A DNA stretch of 64,000 nt. Source: Siphonodentalium dalli (Eukaryota > Mollusca > Scaphopoda > Gadilida > Siphonodentaliidae). The stretch spans positions 229,976,578-230,040,577 of the forward strand of contig CP136062.1 of the NCBI GenBank assembly GCA_032622095.1. Reading direction: 5' to 3'. This document shows, piece after piece, positions 12,101-22,700 of this stretch (the stretch's first letter is position 1; every line of letters begins with the position of its first letter). Under the pieces are notes generated by a model, which did not search any database, was not told the DNA's origin, and worked only from the letters and a program-made list of their open reading frames with translations. The position numbers and the translations under genes are program-made.

Positions 12101-15100
12101 AAGATTTTTTGAAATGCCGCTTCAGTTGACAGAATCGATTAATTGCTCGAAAAAAAAACTGCCGTCAATTATAGCATAAAATTGACAAAAACTTGTAATT
12201 CATCAACTTTTTGCTCAACGAATATTGCTGATTTGTCAAACATCTGACACACACAAAAAAAATTGATTTTAGAATTATCCATCTTCATCTGCAATTTGGT
12301 CAGAAAAAGTATTCTCGTCTGCTGTTTGCTGGGCCACTTAAAATTAAAATAATAGATTTTAAAAATCGGTATCTGATCACTCTGAGCTTTGATGTTGTGG
12401 GTTCCTCGACTTGAATCAAATATTTTTCACCTCCGAAGTCAAGGAAATAATAATCTGCGAGGGTTAATTCGGATTGAGTACCTTTAAAATTGCAAAAATT
12501 AAATTAAATAATTTTGCCTTGAAAATTGGTCGCTTGGCCAGATTCAACCTTCACCTGATGATTGCATTTTGAAGAAATATAGTAAAATGTGCTATATGGC
12601 TAATATCGCTTGACTGGCGCCATGGATATTGGTCTGGAAATTAGAGAAATGTTAGAGGCAATATCTCACTCTGACCCATGTCTAACTGTGGCCCACATTC
12701 CTCTATATCTGGTGCTGCAACATATGCTCGTGCAAATAGGTTTATTTGTACCTAAATATTCACATATGTTCATATTTGTTTTATTCGTTTAAATTTGTTT
12801 AAATCAAAATTTAGAAAAAACGAACGCCATTATACACTCTGCCAGGGCACCCTGAGTCACCACACCAAATTTCGTTGAAATCTGGGCACCAAAATTAACA
12901 AAGACATGTTGGTCTCAACTTTACTCCAGTCTTATATATGTATATATAAACAGTCCTATGAAACATGTATATATTTATTGATGGACGTGTCATGGGCTCT
13001 TCATACAGGATCGCGTTCATTATTTCGAAGGTTCCATATTCCGAAGGGTCGCTATTCCAAAGGTTCTTATTCAGACATCGAAGGTTCGCTATTCTGAAGG
13101 TTTGCTATTCTGGGCGTATTTAACCAGAAAAGATGGACAACACTAATACCAAGTAGTTATTATTACCACGATTTTACAGTTATCCATCTTTATCTGGAAG
13201 ACCGCCCGTTTGACCTCGTCCTTCTGGTACGATCAGGCTCAGAAACAATAAAAATCGATATCTAATTACTCTGAGCTTTGATGGGTGGGTTCCTCGACAC
13301 TAATCAAATATCCCCCCCACCGAAACCAAAGAAAGAGTAATTTAGCAGCGTCTTATCGGATTGAGTACCTTTAAGTTATTTCCTTCATAAAAAGAGTCTT
13401 ATGATAAAGAACCCTCTCAAAACTTCAGAATATAGAATGAAACTTCAAAATAACAAGTTATAAAAACCTTCTGAATATCGAGGAATATAGAGAACCTTGG
13501 GAATGGCGAAACTTCGGTATAATGAACCTTGGGAATAGCGAACCTTTGGACACAGAGTGACATGTCGCCGTTCTATGGTCCATACGTACTGGCGTGATCG
13601 TATATATCCCAAGTTGGCCAGAAATACAGGCACTCCTATGAAACATATAATTTATCATTTTATAGATGGACGTACGTGTTTTGGGTTGTCCATACGTGCT
13701 GACGTAATCATATTATATAATAGTAGCCAGACATGATATTCTTCTGTCGCCTGGATGCGTATTGGAAATACTGCTGATATACGCTTGGAATTGAGCTCGA
13801 CTGTTATGAAATCCGTTGGAATGTCCTTGCATCGTTGTTGACAAAGTGACGTAAGTTGCTATGTCGAGAGAGAAAGTTGAAAGCCAGCGACGTTGGCGGT
13901 TGGACGGTATTTATACTCAGCCAACCGGAAACAAGGCCGTTAAAAATAGCATAGCAACGTACATCACGCGGCACGTAGGATTTCCCGTAATATTTACAAT
14001 TATGAAAGTTACAGATCAGCAAAGCGATCTGCGAAATAAAACGGGTCAAACTGGTGAAATAGTACGAACACGACGAATAGATTTACGATATAAAATCGCG
14101 ATGAACATTAGGAAAGTAAAATTACGTAAAATGGGGCGAACATAGAACTTAATTAGAAAGATTTTACAATTAGTTAACCCTCTCACGCTACAGTAGTAAC
14201 ATCGTACTTTACCATGACAATACCAGTGTACCATTGTAGTACAAAATTGTAAGGTAAATGATTTTGGCTCATAATACATGTATCATGATGTATGTGGTCT
14301 TTAATGGGCCGTGATTGATTGATTTTGCGCAGAATAACAAACAAACAAACAAACAAACACGTCGAAATGATTTTAGTGTGATAGCCTGTATAAATATATG
14401 TACTGCGGACGAGTAACGCCGGAACTGGGACTGTGACATCATGAGCTATCGTTCTGTTTGGGCGTAACTCACGAATGAGAGGTGTTTTATCGCACCATAC
14501 TTAATATACTTAATAAATTAACGGCCTGATTTGTTTTTCTTCCCCTTTAGTGTTATGTGGAAGATAATAACACATCATGTTATTTTGAATGGGGCGAGGT
14601 AATACCATGCTGTGTCATATGGTAGTGCTATGGTATTGTTTTTATAAGTGATGTAATCAAATCTCCTGACAAAAGTGATCTAATTTTATTAGCCTGTTAT
14701 TATGTTATCCATGTTATATCGTAGTAATATAAATACAGTTATTGTAAATTAAAGTCGTTAGCACAATATCACCAGAGTGGTAGCACTGTATATATGCCAT
14801 ATTATATGATAACTGTGGCGTGGTAGAATATTATAGTAGGCCTACAATATAATGCAACCATGTTATTTTCTACGACACAACAAATTGGTATTACCACCGT
14901 AGTATCAACTTCAACATATACAGTTTAATAATCTAGTCAAATATGACAAAAGCCACACTACAACTGCACCAACTATAACATGTTAAAGCACTCTAGTGTG
15001 CCATGGTAGAACCGTGGTAAATATCACTTTACCGTGTTAGTACGTACCATGGTTTAAGAAATGGATGTTGATTTGCTTGTGTTCCATAAAGTATGCATGC

Positions 15101-15901
15101 AAGTTAAAAATGTCAGACAAACTTGCATCCATACTCTATGGAACGCAACACAATCAACATCTGATGATACCCCGCCTGTTTGGTGCCAGTCTAGACAGTT
15201 TGACCTACATTCTCTGCAGTACTACCGTTGGAGTTTGACCTATATTCTCCGCCCACGCGTCGGTTTATGATCCCCATTAGCATATTATTATACGGAAGGG
15301 ATATTTTTGGCCGGACATGTTCAGACAAGTTCGCCGCCCACGCCACGGACATGACCCTCTGGTTATATACAGATTTCTCTATATGAATGGTATATTATCT
15401 ACATGTATATCACGTGATGATCTCGGTGGGGTAGCTTCAGTCTTGAATATTAAAGGGATACTAGGCTCTCACTGGGGATGATTATTAAAGTGACACTCAC
15501 TATGGATGAATGTTAAAGTAACACATGGCGCACACTGTGGGATAATGTTAAAGTGACACTCGCATTGAAAACTTCCAAAAAGTTCAAAAAGGTCAAAAAG
15601 TTCAAAAAGTTCAAAAAGTTCAAAAAGTTCAAAAAGTTCAAAAAGTTCAAAAACTTCAAAAACTTCAAAAATTTCAAAAACTTCAAAAACTTCAAAAACT
15701 TCACAAATTTCACAAATTTCACAAATTTCAAAAAACTTCACAAATTTCACAAATTTCACAAATTTCAAAAAACTTCAAAAATTAAACAAAATTCAGGATT
15801 TAGTCATAAATGTGACCCGCTATATCAAATCCAGTCGGAAGTCGGGATTTTTTATCCTGTGCCAATGCATTCTCTTATATATGCGAGTCGACCAGCCGCC
15901 C

Positions 15902-15954
<53 letters not shown>

Positions 15955-17019
15955 TGTAATGCGCATGTCAACGCCGCGCCGCCGGCGGCGGCGGCGGCTA
16001 CTACATAATCCTATGGCATGCAAAGAAATTGGCCGCCGCCGCCGCCGCCGGCGGCGGCGGCGGCGGCGGCGGCGGTTAAGGATTTAGTCAGTGATGATAC
16101 TGTTGTTGTTGTTGTTGTTGGTGTTGTTGGTGTTGTTGTTGTTGTTGTGGCTGATGATACTGTTGTTGTTGTTGTTCTGAAGGCGTGTGTTTAACTTTGA
16201 TATGACGCTTCAAACTATCTTGTCAAGCATAGACACTTAAGCACTCTTCACATTGATACTTCATTTTCCTATATAATCAGTGATATCGAGCGTTCTTCTA
16301 TGCACCTATATTTATATAGAACAGAAACAAGGGAAACGTGGTGGACTAGTTAACTAGTTCAGGCTGTCGTTCACAACGTCTCTTAGTGTTGTTTGTACTG
16401 GATACAAATTTATCACATTGGCTACAATACAACCTACCTATCCAAATGTCAATGCAATTATGAGTGAATTCAATATGAGAGTATATATATAAGCATTTGT
16501 ATCGACATCTCGTGAATCTATCGAAATATCTTACTTCTCTTTCCAAATTGCGTAATAATTATGTTGAGGTTCAGTGGGTACGTCCTATATATCCAGCTGA
16601 AGGCAGAATGGACAATTGCTTCCTCTGATGTACAGTTAGTTTGAATCAGTAATCATATGCACATGATTGTGTCTGTGCAACTTGAAACAATACAATTAAA
16701 ATCTGGTCGTTTTCGGCGGCGGCCGTAATGCGCATGTCAACGCCGCGCCGCCGGCGGCGGCGGCGGCGGCGGCGGCGGTTAAGGATTTAGTCACAAATAT
16801 GGCTTGTTTCCATTCATCGGAAAACTATGGGGGTAAGGTGGTGAGCGCCACCGAAAAAAGCAAGTGAGCGAGGGAAAAAAGAGAAAAATAACATGACAAG
16901 TGGTACATAGTACAATTTATTATATTAACTATTCACTGTCACTTTCGTCCGAATTGTCATCACTTTCGTCAGATGTGTCATTTGTTTCGTCCATGAACTT
17001 TTCTAGCAATGGTCTGTAC

Positions 17020-17062
<43 letters not shown>

Positions 17063-18618
17063 ATTGATATTAATATGTTTGCCAATAATTTACACATCCA
17101 TGAATCGATCTGAAAACATTATGGTTCATTGTCAACATTTTTGACGAGTAGTTGTCAATATTTAGACATTCCTGGAAGAAATTATCCCAACTGCCTTCCC
17201 GTTCGACCCATTGGTCAGTGTATAATGTCACGATAGTGTGTGCCCATTGCACAATTTCGCTGACCAATGAGAAGTCGTTGTCTTTGTATGCTTTTAAACA
17301 CATTTTTCCTGTGAACAGGAATGCAGCCATTATTCTCTCCCATGTGTAGGGGCCATCTTCCCGAAATATATTGTCCAACAAGTCACTAAATATATAGGGA
17401 AAATGATCCCTATCGTAATTGTCCAATTTCCCTGTCAGCTCATTTAACAGCCACATGTTATAATTTTCCAGCTGTTGAAGTATTCTTCTTGTGCAGTCAC
17501 GTATTTCATCTAACTCTGATAAATAATAGTTATTAGTGTCTGTGTAATGAAAGCCGTTTCTCAGAATGATATGCCTGACATAACTTTTCATCAAATATTT
17601 CGTAACAGCGCCAACTTCCATACTGTTCAATTTCTTGAGCTGTGTATCCATTATTATTTTTTTCCCTTCTACGTCAGACATAAAATATCAACAGTCCCTT
17701 TATTATGTTGAGTCAGCTAACCAATCAAAATGCATGATATTAACGTGTTCCGACATGTTTCATTTCTAATTTTAGATGTTAAATGTGCCGAAATTGTTCT
17801 TTGTTGTTGTAAAAAAATTGGCGCGGCGGCAGTGAGGGGTGAGGGGGGCCGCACGCGCGCCAATTTTTTTACAACAACAAAGAACAATTTCGGCACATTT
17901 AACATCTAAAATTAGAAATGAAACATGTCGGAACACGTTAATATCATGCATTTTGATTGGTTAGCTGACTCAACATAATAAAGGGACTGTTGATATTTTA
18001 TGTCTGACGTAGAAGGGAAAAAAATAATAATGGATACACAGCTCAAGAAATTGAACAGTATGGAAGTTGGCGCTGTTACGAAATATTTGATGAAAAGTTA
18101 TGTCAGGCATATCATTCTGAGAAACGGCTTTCATTACACAGACACTAATAACTATTATTTATCAGAGTTAGATGAAATACGTGACTGCACAAGAAGAATA
18201 CTTCAACAGCTGGAAAATTATAACATGTGGCTGTTAAATGAGCTGACAGGGAAATTGGACAATTACGATAGGGATCATTTTCCCTATATATTTAGTGACT
18301 TGTTGGACAATATATTTCGGGAAGATGGCCCCTACACATGGGAGAGAATAATGGCTGCATTCCTGTTCACAGGAAAAATGTGTTTAAAAGCATACAAAGA
18401 CAACGACTTCTCATTGGTCAGCGAAATTGTGCAATGGGCACACACTATCGTGACATTATACACTGACCAATGGGTCGAACGGGAAGGCAGTTGGGATAAT
18501 TTCTTCCAGGAATGTCTAAATATTGACAACTACTCGTCAAAAATGTTGACAATGAACCATAATGTTTTCAGATCGATTCATGGATGTGTAAATTATTGGC
18601 AAACATATTAATATCAAT

Positions 18619-18659
<41 letters not shown>

Positions 18660-19727
18660 GTACAGACCATTGCTAGAAAAGTTCATGGACGAAACAAATG
18701 ACACATCTGACGAAAGTGATGACAATTCGGACGAAAGTGACAGTGAATAGTTAATATAATAAATTGTACTATGTACCACTTGTCATGTTATTTTTCTCTT
18801 TTTTCCCTCGCTCACTTGCTTTTTTCGGTGGCGCTCACCACCTTACCCCCATAGTTTTCCGATGAATGGAAACAAGCCATATTTGTGACTAAATCCTTAA
18901 CCGCCGCCGCCGCCGCCGCCGCCGCCGGCGGCGCGGCGTTGACATGCGCATTACGGCCGCCGCCGAAAACGACCAGATTTTAATTGTATTGTTTCAAGTT
19001 GCACAGACACAATCATGTGCATATGATTACTGATTCAAACTAACTGTACATCAGAGGAAGCAATTGTCCATTCTGCCTTCAGCTGGATATATAGGACGTA
19101 CCCACTGAACCTCAACATAATTATTACGCAATTTGGAAAGAGAAGTAAGATATTTCGATAGATTCACGAGATGTCGATACAAATGCTTATATATATACTC
19201 TCATATTGAATTCACTCATAATTGCATTGACATTTGGATAGGTAGGTTGTATTGTAGCCAATGTGATAAATTTGTATCCAGTACAAACAACACTAAGAGA
19301 CGTTGTGAACGACAGCCTGAACTAGTTAACTAGTCCACCACGTTTCCCTTGTTTCTGTTCTATATAAATATAGGTGCATAGAAGAACGCTCGATATCACT
19401 GATTATATAGGAAAATGAAGTATCAATGTGAAGAGTGCTTAAGTGTCTATGCTTGACAAGATAGTTTGAAGCGTCATATCAAAGTTAAACACACGCCTTC
19501 AGAACAACAACAACAACAACAGTATCATCAGCCACAACAACAACAACAACACCAACAACACCAACAACAACAACAACAACAGTATCATCACTGACTAAAT
19601 CCTTAACCGCCGCCGCCGCCGCCGCCGCCGCCGGCGGCGGCGGCGGCGGCCAATTTCTTTGCATGCCATAGGATTATGTAGTAGCCGCCGCCGCCGCCGG
19701 CGGCGCGGCGTTGACATGCGCATTACA

Positions 19728-19771
<44 letters not shown>

Positions 19772-22700
19772 GGGCGGCTGGTCGACTCGCATATATAAGA
19801 GAATGCATTGGCACAGGATAAAAAATCCCGACTTCCGACTGGATTTGATATAGCGGGTCACATTTATGACTAAATCCTGAATTTTGTTTAATTTTTGAAG
19901 TTTTTTGAAATTTGTGAAATTTGTGAAATTTGTGAAGTTTTTTGAAATTTGTGAAATTTGTGAAATTTGTGAAGTTTTTGAAGTTTTTGAAGTTTTTGAA
20001 ATTTTTGAAGTTTTTGAAGTTTTTGAACTTTTTGAACTTTTTGAACTTTTTGAACTTTTTGAACTTTTTGAACTTTTTGACCTTTTTGAACTTTTTGGAA
20101 GTTTTCAATGCGAGTGTCACTTTAACATTATCCCACAGTGTGCGCCATGTGTTACTTTAACATTCATCCATAGTGAGTGTCACTTTAATAATCATCCCCA
20201 GTGAGAGCCTAGTATCCCTTTAATATTCAAGACTGAAGCTACCCCACCGAGATCATCACGTGATATACATGTAGATAATATACCATTCATATAGAGAAAT
20301 CTGTATATAACCAGAGGGTCATGTCCGTGGCGTGGGCGGCGAACTTGTCTGAACATGTCCGGCCAAAAATATCCCTTCCGTATAATAATATGCTAATGGG
20401 GATCATAAACCGACGCGTGGGCGGAGAATATAGGTCAAACTCCAACGGTAGTACTGCAGAGAATGTAGGTCAAACTGTCTAGACTGGCACCAAACAGGCG
20501 GGGTATCATCAAACATCCATTACTAATATTTACACTTAATCCAGTCAACTGGCAGATTAAAAGAGTTTTAATCGCCCATTTCAAACGTTATTATCGTGAC
20601 TCGGTACAGGATGCGTCTACACAAAAATGGATGCAAGTTGGGGTCAGCGCGCGATGTCATGTGACGTAATTTCGACCAACCAACGTCCATCATTCATGTT
20701 CCACAATACGAACGCATGTGTGAGTGTAAATATAGTGTCATGGTAGCATCATGTGCAAGATGGTAGAGTACCCTAGTACAGCTCCATGGTAGTAGCGTGG
20801 TAGATATCAATGTGGCGTGTTAGTACCATGATAGTACCATGGTGGTACCATACTACCATGGTAGTAGCGTTGTAGAAATAGTGTGAGTTTACAGTGTGAG
20901 TTTACCCCTGGTATATACTATAGTATTATTCCTTTGTACCATGATAGTATCATAGTAAATATCACTTTACAATTGTAGTGGTAGTACAATAATACCACGG
21001 TAGTACCATGTTGGTATACCATGGTAGAGAACCATAGTACAGTCCCACGGTACGATGGTAGTACCATGAGACATATCAGTTTTCCATTGTATTTGTAGTA
21101 CATGATAGTACTATGGTAGTACCGTGGTAGCATACCATGGAATAGTACCCTAGTACAGTTCCATGGTACCATGATAAATATCGGTTTACCATGGTAGTAT
21201 CATGAGAAATATCAGTTTACCATGGTAGTATCATGATAGTACAATGGTGGTATCATGGTACTACCCTTGGTGCTACCATGTCTGTACCATGGTGTTGTTT
21301 TATATGAGTTATATGGTGACTGTTTATTCTCGAATCACAGTAAATTCCACCGCAATGCCGCGTCTGAGAATTTGGACCATTTTCACGGGTGCTTTTCTAC
21401 AGTGTGACTTTACACTTTATGTGGAAGTTTTCCGGTCCGTATTTGCACATGTCTATCGAGTGTTTGTATCGTATGTGGACGTTTGCCGGTCCGTATTTGC
21501 ACATGTATATCGAGTGTTTGTATCGTCTGTGGACGTTTACCGGTCCGTATGTGCACATGTTTATCGAGTGTTTGTATCGTCTGTGGACGTTTACCGGTCC
21601 GTATGTGCACATGTTTATCGAGTGTTTGTATTATCTGTGGAAGTTTACCGGTCCGTATGGGCACATGTTTATCGAGTGTTTGTATTACCTGTGGAAGTTT
21701 ACCGGTCCGTATGTGCACATGTTTATCGAGTGTTTGTATTACCTGTGGAAGTTTACCGGTCCGATTGTGCACATGTTTATCGAGTGTTTATATCATATGT
21801 GGAAGTTTACAGGTCCGTATGTACACATGTTTATCGAGTGTTTGTATCATCTGTGGAAGTTTACCGGTCCGTATGTGCACATGTTTATCGAGTGTTTGTA
21901 TTACCTGTGGAAGTTTACCGGTCCGCATGTTGACATGTTTATCGAGTGTTTGTATTATCTGTGGAAGTTTACCGGTCCGTATGTATACATGTTTATCGAG
22001 TATTTTATCATCTGTGGAAGTTTACCGGTCCGTATGTACACATGTCTATTGGGTCTTTGTATCATCTGTGAAAGTCTACCGGTCCGTATGTACACATGTT
22101 TATCGAGTATTTGTATCATCTGTTCTCATTGATATGTCTTATGATTCTCTCAAGATTGCCCAGCATCTCTCGGATATAATCAATATACCCTGGACGGCGA
22201 TCTTTACTGTCTGCGGTACTATTCCACACCGATGACATGGACTGACGCCCTGAATTACTGTACAGCTAACGGCGCACATCACATAACGATAAAATCCCGC
22301 GAGATGCTGGATGATCTGAAGATATTGCTCGGGACATGGGGCCATGGAACAAGTAAGTAAGATATCAGCGGCTATTTTATGAACCTGGAGTAAATTTGTG
22401 ATTGGGATAATGATACCTGGATGGGAGATGTTAGATTTCCTTAAGCCAATACACGAGACAGACGGTCCATTATTATATATAATATATAAGAGAATAACAG
22501 AGTGTAGGAATTCTTTTTTTTAAAATGTTTTATGGAGGAAATAAATGTAACAAGAAGATTATCTAGACAGACGTAAAACACAAACATTAGAGTAACGATA
22601 CGCTGAGACGTATACTATGCTTACACTCACGTTTTTATGCTCCCAATTGAAATCACTTAGGGCCACTCTCTCGCTGGCGACATTAAACGAAATGGCTCAC

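Larger units (their letters stand above)
15162..20511. mobile_element. Fully palindromic Polinton-like element, 5350 bp
   Basis: AACATC at 15156-15161 and AACATC at 20512-20517 are a perfect 6-base target duplication. Ends read TGATGATACCCC and GGGGTATCATCA. The left arm (15162-17825) and right arm (17856-20511) are inverted copies around a 30-base centre. Matching landmark positions show that the arms differ in length by 2 bases in a (TA)n tract, 3 in a triplet tract and 9 in a (GGC)n tract, 8 net. The encoded 203- and 66-residue frames are identical in both arms. Six-base duplications and long inverted ends are typical of Polintons, but the AG...CT terminus is missing and no Polinton hallmark gene is present. 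The class is therefore an inference. Confidence 0.8.

Noticed and set aside
13861-14145. 94-codon basic frame
   Set aside because: No recognisable domain, opposed by open frames on the other strand, and located within a lectin intron.
15469-16087. Lys-Phe, Gly, Ala and Arg homopolymer-like proteins, and mirror copies at 19595-20204
   Set aside because: Translations of the 9-base array and triplet runs in different frames.
15162-20511. Palindrome as a hairpin-read or assembly artefact
   Set aside because: Perfect target duplications at both ends, unlike outer flanks and independent microsatellite lengths in the two arms favour a real insertion. Read mapping would still be needed to settle it.
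21244-22235. Overlapping frames of 229, 247 and 250 codons on the + strand
   Set aside because: They are translations of the 54-base minisatellite. All three frames and the opposite strand are similarly open, and none starts or ends in unique sequence resembling a protein.
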